DNA from: Elysia crispata
Lineage: Eukaryota; Mollusca; Gastropoda; Plakobranchidae
DNA length: 64,000 nt
Assembly: GCA_033675545.1 (NCBI GenBank)
Contig: JAWDGP010000906.1
Span: forward strand, 1 to 64,000
Reading direction: 5' to 3'
Of the stretch, positions 1-13,100 are shown piece after piece. Position 1 is the first letter of the stretch. The number at the start of each line of letters is the position of its first letter. The notes beneath the pieces are model-generated. The model ran no database searches and was not told where the DNA came from. It saw only the letters and a list, made by a program, of their open reading frames with translations. The translations under genes were made by a program, and so were the position numbers.

Positions 1-394
1 CAGTTAAGATTTTACTGATTACTTAATTTAAAGAAAATAAATCTTTAACTAATTCCTTTTAAAATTTAATTTTTTCAACTTAACTAAAGACGTTTCTGAA
101 TATCTTTTTGTTTATAATTCGAGAGCAGAATCCCACTTGAAACTTTTTATTTTTCTAAATTTCTTTTTTCTCGAAGAGGTTCTACAAGAACCTTCTGAAA
201 AAAAAAGAAAGTAAAGAAAACATTTTTGTCACAAAAACCAAATGATATTGAAAAAGTATGAGGTAGTCACCAATGTTTTATTTTTATCGGTTTTAATTGT
301 TTTAACGCTCTTTCAAATTCCTTCTCTTCCAGCTGTACTCCCAAACATTTCTCAAGCACCGAACACATTTTCCAAGAAAAATTTTAGCTTTTAC

Positions 395-1190
395 CTTTGG
401 CAGACTTTTCACAAAATGAACTTTGATGGAGTATCGCAATCCATGTCATTCCATTTTTTTAGTGTGACCAAACTGTTGCCAATCTCGACACAGTCCTGAC
501 CATTACTGTGCTTTTGAGAGTCCAGGTTGTTGGGTTGGCCGCTGTCCCAGTTTGTGTACTTTGCCTGAGGAAACGTTCATTTCGATCAATACTTTTTAAG
601 TAATTACTATTTTGATTAAACAAATCTATTTAAAAAGAGAAAAGGAGAACGATTTTAGCAATCAGGTGCTCTCTTTTTGAGGTCCAATTATACTTCTTAC
701 CACATTTTTCTCATCAAGCCACTCAAATTTGCCCTCTCCATTGCGATCGTGTAATCCCATCCAGTAGGCCTGCCCACTGTCGGCTGCCACTTGTCCTGAA
801 ACGTAATGAAAAAAAAAAGCTGTTACAACACAAGACATTCTTGCAGATGCTGCATCGCCCAATTGACTATCCTAAGGACCAATGAATGTCTGAGATTGAA
901 TCTTGGACAATACACGCAATGAGAAGCGGATGAAAGCGTTTTTACAATAAAACGGGTCAGCTGTCCATTTTATATACTCCAGGGCCGGTGTTAAATTTCA
1001 AAGTTTCAAACCTTATAGAGTTGCCACTCACCCCAGATAAAGTCGTTCATGCTGTCGTCAAGAATTTTTACCAGGTCTCCTCCTGCAGCTTGGCATGCCG
1101 CCCTTGCATCAGTCCACGATTTCTTATCTTCATATAGTTTGATGCATGTTCCGGATTGTGTGCTTTCGATCCACCCAGTGGGGCATGTAG
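395..1190 (-). CDS. CTLD module 1 (leftmost), with a frameshift in exon C
   Basis: Exons: A 1032-1190, B 701-795, C 395-564. Acceptor and donor dinucleotides are present at all borders. Exon B differs from the rest of the array: it reads VAADSGQ and WMGL where the others read MSAANVQ and WIGL. Exon C is 170 bp instead of 169: one extra A in the plus-strand run near 415 puts a TGA directly after FIL, removing the last conserved cysteine. Exon C also has Leu for Pro after VT. The flanking 1-394 bp carry many other single-base insertions relative to all other copies, so a sequencing or consensus error is as likely as a true null allele. Confidence 0.8.
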
Positions 1191-4100
1191 CTTCACATAG
1201 AAGAAAACATTTTGTCATTCGAAGCATGTCCTAAAATACCAGTTATGGCACGTGCCAAAAGATTATTTTATTGTTATTAGACTTAGAAAGACAAAGAACA
1301 AATCTTTCTCCAGTTAAGATTTTACTTATTACCTAATTTAAAGAAAATAAATCTTTAACTACTTCCTTTTTAAATTCAATTTTTTCAACTTAACTACAGA
1401 CGTTTCTGAACATCTTTTGCTTATAATTCAGAGCAGAATCCCTTGAAACTTTTATTTTCTAAATTTCTTTTTTTGTCGAAGAGGTTCTACAAGAACCTTC
1501 TGAAAAAAAAAGAAAGTAAAGAAAACATTTTTTTCACAAAAACCAAATGATATTGAAAAAGTATGAGGTAGTCACCAATGTTTTTTTTTTATCGGTTTAA
1601 TTGTTTTAAGGCTTTTTCAAATTCCGCTTCTCTTCCAGCTGTACTCCCAAACATTTCTCAAGCACCGAACACATTTCCAAGAAAAATTTAGCTTTTACCT
1701 TTGGCAGACTTTTCACAAATGAACTTTGATGGAGTATCGCAGTCCATGTCATTCCATTTTTTTGGTGTGACCAAACTGTTGCCAATCTCGACACAGTCCT
1801 GACCATTACTGTGCTTTTGAGAGTCTAGGTTGTTGGGTTGGCCGCTGTCCCAGTTTGTGTACTTTGCCTGAGGAAACGTTCAATTCGATCAGTACTTTTT
1901 TAGTAATGACTATTTTGATTAAACAAATCTATTTAAAAAAGAAAAAAGGAGAACGATTTTGAAATCAGGTGCTCTCTTTTTGAGGTCCAATTATACTTCT
2001 TACCATATTTTTCTCATCAAGCCATTCGAATATGCCTTCCCCATTGCGATCGTGTAATCCAATCCAGTAGGCCTGCACATTGGCGGCTGACATTTGTCCT
2101 GAAACGTGATAAAAAACAGAAGTTGTTACAACACAAGACATTCTGGCAGATGCTGCATCGCTGACACGACCATCCTAAGGACCTATGAATGTCTGAGGTT
2201 AAATCTTGGAAAATCCACGCGGTGAGAAGCGGAGGAAAACATTTTTACACTAAAACGGATCAGCTGTCATTTTCATATACTTCAGGGCCGGTGTTGAATT
2301 TCAAAGTTTCAAACCGGATAGAGTTGCTACTCACCCCAGATAAAATCGTTCATGCTGTCGTCAAGAATTTTCACCAGGTCTCCTCCTGCAGCTTGGCATG
2401 CCGCCCTTGCATCAGTCCACGATTTCTTATCTTCATATAGTTTGATGCATGTTCCGGATTGTGTGCTTTCGATCCACCCAGTGGGGCATGTAGCTTCACA
2501 TAGAAGAAAACATGTTGTCATTGAAAGCATGTCCTAAAATACTGGTTATGGCACGTGCCAATAGATAATTTTATTGTTATTAGTTCTTGAAAAACAAAGA
2601 ACAAACCCTTCTTCAGTTAAGATTTTACTGATTACTTAATTTAAAGAAAATAAATCTTTAACTAATTCCTTTTTAAATTTAATTTTTTCAACTTAACTAA
2701 AGACGTTTCTGAACATCTTTTGTTTATAATTCAGAGCAGAATCCCTTGAAACTTTTATTTTCTAAATTTCTTTTTTTGTCGAAGAGGTTCTACAAGAACC
2801 TTCTGAAAAAAAAGAAAGTAAAGAAAACATTTTTGTCACAAAAACCAAATGATATTGAAAAAGTATGAGGTAGTCACCAATGTTTTATTTTTATCGGTTT
2901 AATTGTTTTAAGGCTCTTTCAAATTCCGCTTCTCTTCCAGCTGTACTCCCAAACATTTCTCAAGCACCGAACACATTTCCAAGAAAAATTTAGCTTTTAC
3001 CTTTGGCAGACTTTTCACAAATGAACTTTGATGGAGTATCGCAATCCATGTCATTCCATTTTTTTGGTGTGACCAAACTGTTGCCAATCTCGACACAGTC
3101 CTGACCATTACTGTGCTTTTGAGAGTCCAGGTTGTTGGGTTGGCCGCTGTCCCAGTTTGTGTACTTTGCCTGAGGAAACGTTCATTTCGATCAATACTTT
3201 TTAAGTAATTACTATTTTGATTAAACAAATCTATTTAAAAAAGAAAAAAGGAGAACGATTTTGAAATCAGGTGCTCTCTTTTTGAGGTCCAATTATACTT
3301 CTTACCATATTTTTCTCATCAAGCCATTCGAATATGCCTTCCCCATTGCGATCGTGTAATCCAATCCAGTAGGCCTGCACATTGGCGGCTGACATTTGTC
3401 CTGAAACGTGATAAAAAACAGAAGTTGTTACAACACAAGACATTCTGGCAGATGCTGCATCGCTGACACGACCATCCTAAGGACCTATGAATGTCTGAGG
3501 TTAAATCTTGGAAAATCCACGCGGTGAGAAGCGGAGGAAAACATTTTTACACTAAAACGGATCAGCTGTCATTTTCATATACTTCAGGGCCGGTGTTGAA
3601 TTTCAAAGTTTCAAACCGGATAGAGTTGCTACTCACCCCAGATAAAATCGTTCATGCTGTCGTCAAGAATTTTCACCAGGTCTCCTCCTGCAGCTTGGCA
3701 TGCCGCCCTTGCATCAGTCCACGATTTCTTATCTTCATATAGTTTGATGCATGTTCCGGATTGTGTGCTTTCGATCCACCCAGTGGGGCATGTAGCTTCA
3801 CATAGAAGAAAATATTTTGTCATTGAAAGCATGTCCTAAAATACTGGTTATGGCACGTGCCAATAGATACTTTTATTGTTATTAGTTCTTGAAAAACAAA
3901 GAACAAACCCTTCTTCAGTTAAGATTTTACTGATTACTTAATTTAAAGAAAATAAATCTTTAACTAATTCCTTTTTAAATTTAATTTTTTCAACTTAACT
4001 AAAGACGTTTCTGAACATCTTTTGTTTATAATTCAGAGCAGAATCCCTTGAAACTTTTATTTTCTAAATTTCGTTTTTTGTCGAAGAGGTTCTACAAGAA

Positions 4101-7100
4101 CCTTCTGAAAAAAAAGAAAGTAAAGAAAACATTTTTGTCACAAAAACCAAATGATATTGAAAAAGTATGAGGTAGTCACCAATGTTTTATTTTTATCGGT
4201 TTAATTGTTTTAAGGCTCTTTCAAATTCTGCTTCTCTTCCAGCTGTACTCCCAAACATTTCTCAAGCACCGAACACATTTCCAAGAAAAATTTAGCTTTT
4301 ACCTTTGGCAGACTTTTCACAAATGAACTTTGATGGAGTATCGCAATCCATGTCATTCCATTTTTTTGGTGTGACCAAACTGTTGCCAATCTCGACACAG
4401 TCCTGACCATTACTGTGCTTTTGAGAGTCCAGGTTGTTGGGTTGGCCGCTGTCCCAGTTTGTGTACTTTGCCTGAGGAAACGTTCATTTCGATCAATACT
4501 TTTTAAGTAATTACTATTTTGATTAAACAAATCTATTTAAAAAAGAAAAAAGGAGAACGATTTTGAAATCAGGTGCTCTCTTTTTGAGGTCCAATTATAC
4601 TTCTTACCATATTTTTCTCATCAAGCCATTCGAATATGCCTTCCCCATTGCGATCGTGTAATCCAATCCAGTAGGCCTGCACATTGGCGGCTGACATTTG
4701 TCCTGAAACGTGATAAAAAACAGAAGTTGTTACAACACAAGACATTCTGGCAGATGCTGCATCGCTGACACGACCATCCTAAGGACCTATGAATGTCTGA
4801 GGTTAAATCTTGGAAAATCCACGCGGTGAGAAGCGGAGGAAAACATTTTTACACTAAAACGGATCAGCTGTCATTTTCATATACTTCAGGGCCGGTGTTG
4901 AATTTCAAAGTTTCAAACCGGATAGAGTTGCTACTCACCCCAGATAAAATCGTTCATGCTGTCGTCAAGAATTTTCACCAGGTCTCCTCCTGCAGCTTGG
5001 CATGCCGCCCTTGCATCAGTCCACGATTTCTTATCTTCATATAGTTTGATGCATGTTCCGGATTGTGTGCTTTCGATCCACCCAGTGGGGCATGTAGCTT
5101 CACATAGAAGAAAATATTTTGTCATTGAAAGCATGTCCTAAAATACTGGTTATGGCACGTGCCAATAGATACTTTTATTGTTATTAGTTCTTGAAAAACA
5201 AAGAACAAACCCTTCTTCAGTTAAGATTTTACTGATTACTTAATTTAAAGAAAATAAATCTTTAACTAATTCCTTTTTAAATTTAATTTTTTCAACTTAA
5301 CTAAAGACGTTTCTGAACATCTTTTGTTTATAATTCAGAGCAGAATCCCTTGAAACTTTTATTTTCTAAATTTCTTTTTTTGTCGAAGAGGTTCTACAAG
5401 AACCTTCTGAAAAAAAAGAAAGTAAAGAAAACATTTTTGTCACAAAAACCAAATGATATTGAAAAAGTATGAGGTAGTCACCAATGTTTTATTTTTATCG
5501 GTTTAATTGTTTTAAGGCTCTTTCAAATTCCGCTTCTCTTCCAGCTGTACTCCCAAACATTTCTCAAGCACCGAACACATTTCCAAGAAAAATTTAGCTT
5601 TTACCTTTGGCAGACTTTTCACAAATGAACTTTGATGGAGTATCGCAATCCATGTCATTCCATTTTTTTGGTGTGACCAAACTGTTGCCAATCTCGACAC
5701 AGTCCTGACCATTACTGTGCTTTTGAGAGTCCAGGTTGTTGGGTTGGCCGCTGTCCCAGTTTGTGTACTTTGCCTGAGGAAACGTTCATTTCGATCAATA
5801 CTTTTTAAGTAATTACTATTTTGATTAAACAAATCTATTTAAAAAAGAAAAAAGGAGAACGATTTTGAAATCAGGTGCTCTCTTTTTGAGGTCCAATTAT
5901 ACTTCTTACCATATTTTTCTCATCAAGCCATTCGAATATGCCTTCCCCATTGCGATCGTGTAATCCAATCCAGTAGGCCTGCACATTGGCGGCTGACATT
6001 TGTCCTGAAACGTGATAAAAAACAGAAGTTGTTACAACACAAGACATTCTGGCAGATGCTGCATCGCTGACACGACCATCCTAAGGACCTATGAATGTCT
6101 GAGGTTAAATCTTGGAAAATCCACGCGGTGAGAAGCGGAGGAAAACATTTTTACACTAAAACGGATCAGCTGTCATTTTCATATACTTCAGGGCCGGTGT
6201 TGAATTTCAAAGTTTCAAACCGGATAGAGTTGCTACTCACCCCAGATAAAATCGTTCATGCTGTCGTCAAGAATTTTCACCAGGTCTCCTCCTGCAGCTT
6301 GGCATGCCGCCCTTGCATCAGTCCACGATTTCTTATCTTCATATAGTTTGATGCATGTTCCGGATTGTGTGCTTTCGATCCACCCAGTGGGGCATGTAGC
6401 TTCACATAGAAGAAAACATTTTGTCATTGAAAGCATGTCCTAAAATACTGGTTATGGCACGTGCCAATAGATACTTTTATTGTTATTAGTTCTTGAAAAA
6501 CAAAGAACAAACCCTTCTTCAGTTAAGATTTTACTGATTACTTAATTTAAAGAAAATAAATCTTTAACTAATTCCTTTTTAAATTTAATTTTTTCAACTT
6601 AACTAAAGACGTTTCTGAACATCTTTTGTTTATAATTCAGAGCAGAATCCCTTGAAACTTTTATTTTCTAAATTTCTTTTTTTGTCGAAGAGGTTCTACA
6701 AGAACCTTCTGAAAAAAAAGAAAGTAAAGAAAACATTTTTGTCACAAAACCCAAATGATATTGAAAAAGTATGAGGTAGTCACCAATGTTTTATTTTTAT
6801 CGGTTTAATTGTTTTAAGGCTCTTTCAAATTCCGCTTCTCTTCCACCTGTACTCCCAAACATTTCTCAAGCACCGAACACATTTCCAAGAAAAATTTAGC
6901 TTTTACCTTTGGCAGACTTTTCACAAATGAACTTTGATGGAGTATCGCAATCCATGTCATTCCATTTTTTTGGTGTGACCAAACTGTTGCCAATCTCGAC
7001 ACAGTCCTGACCATTACTGTGCTTTTGAGAGTCCAGGTTGTTGGGTTGGCCGCTGTCCCAGTTTGTGTACTTTGCCTGAGGAAACGTTCATTTCGATCAA

Positions 7101-10100
7101 TACTTTTTAAGTAATTACTATTTTGATTAAACAAATCTATTTAAAAAAGAAAAAAGGAGAACGATTTTGAAATCAGGTGCTCTCTTTTGAGGTCCAATTA
7201 TACTTCTTACCATATTTTTCTCATCAAGCCATTCGAATATGCCTTCCCCATTGCGATCGTGTAATCCAATCCAGTAGGCCTGCACATTGGCGGCTGACAT
7301 TTGTCCTGAAACGTGATAAAAAACAGAAGTTGTTACAACACAAGACATTCTGGCAGATGCTGCATCGCTGACACGACCATCCTAAGGACCTATGAATGTC
7401 TGAGGTTAAATCTTGGAAAATCCACGCGGTGAGAAGCGGAGGAAAACATTTTTACACTAAAACGGATCAGCTGTCATTTTCATATACTTCAGGGCCGGTG
7501 TTGAATTTCAAAGTTTCAAACCGGATAGAGTTGCTACTCACCCCAGATAAAATCGTTCATGCTGTCGTCAAGAATTTTCACCAGGTCTCCTCCTGCAGCT
7601 TGGCATGCCGCCCTTGCATCAGTCCACGATTTCTTATCTTCATATAGTTTGATGCATGTTCCGGATTGTGTGCTTTCGATCCACCCAGTGGGGCATGTAG
7701 CTTCACATAGAAGAAAACATTTTGTCATTGAAAGCATGTCCTAAAATACTGGTTATGGCACGTGCCAATAGATACTTTTATTGTTATTAGTTCTTGAAAA
7801 ACAAAGAACAAACCCTTCTTCAGTTAAGATTTTACTGATTACTTAATTTAAAGAAAATAAATCTTTAACTAATTCCTTTTTAAATTTAATTTTTTCAACT
7901 TAACTAAAGACGTTTCTGAACATCTTTTGTTTATAATTCAGAGCAGAATCCCTTGAAACTTTTATTTTCTAAATTTCTTTTTTTGTCGAAGAGGTTCTAC
8001 AAGAACCTTCTGAAAAAAAAGAAAGTAAAGAAAACATTTTTGTCACAAAACCCAAATGATATTGAAAAACTATGAGGTAGGCACCAATGTTTTATTTTTA
8101 TCGGTTTAATTGTTTTAAGGCTCTTTCAAATTCCGCTTCTCTTCCAGCTGTACTCCCAAACATTTCTCAAGCACCGAACACATTTCCAAGAAAAATTTAG
8201 CTTTTACCTTTGGCAGACTTTTCACAAATGAACTTTGATGGAGTATCGCAATCCATGTCATTCCATTTTTTTGGTGTGACCAAACTGTTGCCAATCTCGA
8301 CACAGTCCTGACCATTACTGTGCTTTTGAGAGTCCAGGTTGTTGGGTTGGCCGCTGTCCCAGTTTGTGTACTTTGCCTGAGGAAACGTTCATTTCGATCA
8401 ATACTTTTTAAGTAATTACTATTTTGATTAAACAAATCTATTTAAAAAAGAAAAAAGGAGAACGATTTTGAAATCAGGTGCTCTCTTTTTGAGGTCCAAT
8501 TATACTTCTTACCATATTTTTCTCATCAAGCCATTCGAATATGCCTTCCCCATTGCGATCGTGTAATCCAATCCAGTAGGCCTGCACATTGGCGGCTGAC
8601 ATTTGTCCTGAAACGTGATAAAAAACAGAAGTTGTTACAACACAAGACATTCTGGCAGATGCTGCATCGCTGACACGACCATCCTAAGGACCTATGAATG
8701 TCTGAGGTTAAATCTTGGAAAATCCACGCGGTGAGAAGCGGAGGAAAACATTTTTACACTAAAACGGATCAGCTGTCATTTTCATATACTTCAGGGCCGG
8801 TGTTGAATTTCAAAGTTTCAAACCGGATAGAGTTGCTACTCACCCCAGATAAAATCGTTCATGCTGTCGTCAAGAATTTTCACCAGGTCTCCTCCTGCAG
8901 CTTGGCATGCCGCCCTTGCATCAGTCCACGATTTCTTATCTTCATATAGTTTGATGCATGTTCCGGATTGTGTGCTTTCGATCCACCCAGTGGGGCATGT
9001 AGCTTCACATAGAAGAAAATATTTTGTCATTGAAAGCATGTCCTAAAATACTGGTTATGGCACGTGCCAATAGATAAATTTATTGTTATTAGTTCTTGAA
9101 AAACAAAGAACAAACCCTTCTTCAGTTAAGATTTTACTGATTACTTAATTTAAAGAAAATAAATCTTTAACTAATTCCTTTTTAAATTTAATTTTTTCAA
9201 CTTAACTAAAGACGTTTCTGAACATCTTTTGTTTATAATTCAGAGCAGAATCCCTTGAAACTTTTATTTTCTAAATTTCTTTTTTTGTCGAAGAGGTTCT
9301 ACAAGAACCTTCTGAAAAAAACGAAAGTAAAGAAAACATTTTTGTCACAAAAACCAAATGATATTGAAAAAGTATGAGGTAGTCACCAATGTTTTATTTT
9401 TATCGGTTTAATTGTTTTAAGGCTCTTTCAAATTCTGCTTCTCTTCCAGCTGTACTCCCAAACATTTCTCAAGCACCGAACACATTTCCAAGAAAAATTT
9501 AGCTTTTACCTTTGGCAGACTTTTCACAAATGAACTTTGATGGAGTATCGCAATCCATGTCATTCCATTTTTTTGGTGTGACCAAACTGTTGCCAATCTC
9601 GACACAGTCCTGACCATTACTGTGCTTTTGAGAGTCCAGGTTGTTGGGTTGGCCGCTGTCCCAGTTTGTGTACTTTGCCTGAGGAAACGTTCATTTCGAT
9701 CAATACTTTTTAAGTAATTACTATTTTGATTAAACAAATCTATTTAAAAAAGAAAAAAGGAGAACGATTTTGAAATCAGGTGCTCTCTTTTTGAGGTCCA
9801 ATTATACTTCTTACCATATTTTTCTCATCAAGCCATTCGAATATGCCTTCCCCATTGCGATCGTGTAATCCAATCCAGTAGGCCTGCACATTGGCGGCTG
9901 ACATTTGTCCTGAAACGTGATAAAAAACAGAAGTTGTTACAACACAAGACATTCTGGCAGATGCTGCATCGCTGACACGACCATCCTAAGGACCTATGAA
10001 TGTCTGAGGTTAAATCTTGGAAAATCCACGCGGTGAGAAGCGGAGGAAAACATTTTTACACTAAAACGGATCAGCTGTCATTTTCATATACTTCAGGGCC

Positions 10101-13100
10101 GGTGTTGAATTTCAAAGTTTCAAACCGGATAGAGTTGCTACTCACCCCAGATAAAATCGTTCATGCTGTCGTCAAGAATTTTCACCAGGTCTCCTCCTGC
10201 AGCTTGGCATGCCGCCCTTGCATCAGTCCACGATTTCTTATCTTCATATAGTTTGATGCATGTTCCGGATTGTGTGCTTTCGATCCACCCAGTGGGGCAT
10301 GTAGCTTCACATAGAAGAAAATATTTTGTCATTGAAAGCATGTCCTAAAATACTGGTTATGGCACGTGCCAATAGATAAATTTATTGTTATTAGTTCTTG
10401 AAAAACAAAGAACAAACCCTTCTTCAGTTAAGATTTTACTGATTACTTAATTTAAAGAAAATAAATCTTTAACTAATTCCTTTTTAAATTTAATTTTTTC
10501 AACTTAACTAAAGACGTTTCTGAACATCTTTTGTTTATAATTCAGAGCAGAATCCCTTGAAACTTTTATTTTCTAAATTTCTTTTTTTCTCGAAGAGGTT
10601 CTACAAGAACCTTCTGAAAAAAACGAAAGTAAAGAAAACATTTTTGTCACAAAAACCAAATGATATTGAAAAAGTATGAGGTAGTCACCAATGTTTTATT
10701 TTTATCGGTTTAATTGTTTTAAGGCTCTTTAAAATTCTGCTTCTCTTCCAGCTGTACTCCCAAACATTTCTCAAGCACCGAACACATTTCCAAGAAAAAT
10801 TTAGCTTTTACCTTTGGCAGACTTTTCACAAATGAACTTTGATGGAGTATCGCAATCCATGTCATTCCATTTTTTTGGTGTGATAAAACTGTTGCCAATC
10901 TCGACACAGTCCTGACCATTACTGTGCTTTTGAGAGTCCAGGTTGTTGGGTTGGCCGCTGTCCCAGTTTGTGTACTTTGCCTGAGGAAACGTTCATTTCG
11001 ATCAATACTTTTTAAGTAATTACTATTTTGATTAAACAAATCTATTTAAAAAAGAAAAAAGGAGAACGATTTTGAAATCAGGTGCTCTCTTTTTGAGGTC
11101 CAATTATACTTCTTACCATATTTTTCTCATCAAGCCATTCGAATATGCCTTCCCCATTGCGATCGTGTAATCCAATCCAGTAGGCCTGCACATTGGCGGC
11201 TGACATTTGTCCTGAAACGTGATAAAAAACAGAAGTTGTTACAACACAAGACATTCTGGCAGATGCTGCATCGCTGACACGACCATCCTAAGGACCTATG
11301 AATGTCTGAGGTTAAATCTTGGAAAATCCACGCGGTGAGAAGCGGAGGAAAACATTTTTACACTAAAACGGATCAGCTGTCATTTTCATATACTTCAGGG
11401 CCGGTGTTGAATTTCAAAGTTTCAAACCGGATAGAGTTGCTACTCACCCCAGATAAAATCGTTCATGCTGTCGTCAAGAATTTTCACCAGGTCTCCTCCT
11501 GCAGCTTGGCATGCCGCCCTTGCATCAGTCCACGATTTCTTATCTTCATATAGTTTGATGCATGTTCCGGATTGTGTGCTTTCGATCCACCCAGTGGGGC
11601 ATGTAGCTTCACATAGAAGAAAACATTTTGTCATTGAAAGCATGTCCTAAAATACTGGTGATGGCACGTGCCAACAGATAATTTTATTGTTATTAGTTCT
11701 TGAAAGACAAACAACAAACCCTTCTTCAGTTAAGATTTTACTGATTACTTAATTTAAAGAAAATAAATCTTTAACTTATTCCTTTTTAAATTCAATTTTT
11801 TTCAACTTAACTAAAGACGTTTCTGAACATCTTTCGTTTATAATTCAGAGCAGAATCCCTTGAAACTTTTATTTTCTAAATTTCTTTTTTTGTCGAAGAG
11901 GTTCTACAAGAACCTTCTGAAAAAAACGAAAGTAAAGAAAACATTTTTGTCACAAAAACCAAATGATATTGAAAAAGTATGAGGTAGTCACCAATGTTTT
12001 ATTTTTATCGGTTTAATTGTTTTAAGGCTCTTTCAAATTCCGCTTCTCTTCCACCTGTACTCCCAAACATTTCTCAAGCACCGAACACATTTCCAAGAAA
12101 AATTTAGCTTTTACCTTTGGCAGACTTTTCACAAATGAACTTTGATGGAGTATCGCAGTCCATGTCATTCCATTTTTTTGGTGTGACCAAACTGTTGCCA
12201 ATCTCGACACAGTCCTGACCATTACTGTGCTTTTGAGAGTCCAGGTTGTTGGGTTGGCCGCTGTCCCAGTTTGTGTACTTTGCCTGAGGAAACGTTCATT
12301 TCGATCAATACTTTTTAAGTAATTACTATTTTGATTAAACAAATCTATTTAAAAAAGAAAAAAGGAGAACGATTTTGAAATCAGGTGCTCTCTTTTTGAG
12401 GTCCAATTATACTTCTTACCATATTTTTCTCATCAAGCCATTCGAATATGCCTTCCCCATTGCGATCGTGTAATCCAATCCAGTAGGCCTGCACATTGGC
12501 GGCTGACATTTGTCCTGAAACGTGATAAAAAACAGAAGTTGTTACAACACAAGACATTCTGGCAGATGCTGCATCGCTGACACGACCATCCTAAGGACCT
12601 ATGAATGTCTGAGGTTAAATCTTGGAAAATCCACGCGGTGAGAAGCGGAGGAAAACATTTTTACACTAAAACGGATCAGCTGTCATTTTCATATACTTCA
12701 GGGCCGGTGTTGAATTTCAAAGTTTCAAACCGGATAGAGTTGCTACTCACCCCAGATAAAATCGTTCATGCTGTCGTCAAGAATTTTCACCAGGTCTCCT
12801 CCTGCAGCTTGGCATGCCGCCCTTGCATCAGTCCACGATTTCTTATCTTCATATAGTTTGATGCATGTTCCGGATTGTGTGCTTTCGATCCACCCAGTGG
12901 GGCATGTAGCTTCACATAGAAGAAAATATTTTGTCATTGAAAGCATGTCCTAAAATACTGGTTATGGCACGTGCCAATAGATACTTTTATTGTTATTAGT
13001 TCTTGAAAAACAAAGAACAAACCCTTCTTCAGTTAAGATTTTACTGATTACTTAATTTAAAGAAAATAAATCTTTAACTAATTCCTTTTTAAATTTAATT

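Noticed and set aside
2189..2440. Repeated plus-strand open frame of 83 codons in most array 1 units
   Set aside because: It is antisense to exon A and its intron; it recurs only because the unit recurs and has no domain.
2352..2537. Repeated plus-strand frame of 61 codons in each unit
   Set aside because: Antisense shadow of exon A; the minus strand has the conserved CTLD motifs and splice sites.
2908..3228. Repeated minus-strand frame of 106 codons in most units
   Set aside because: It covers exon C in the wrong frame and runs through both splice sites; the true frame gives QPN and WND.
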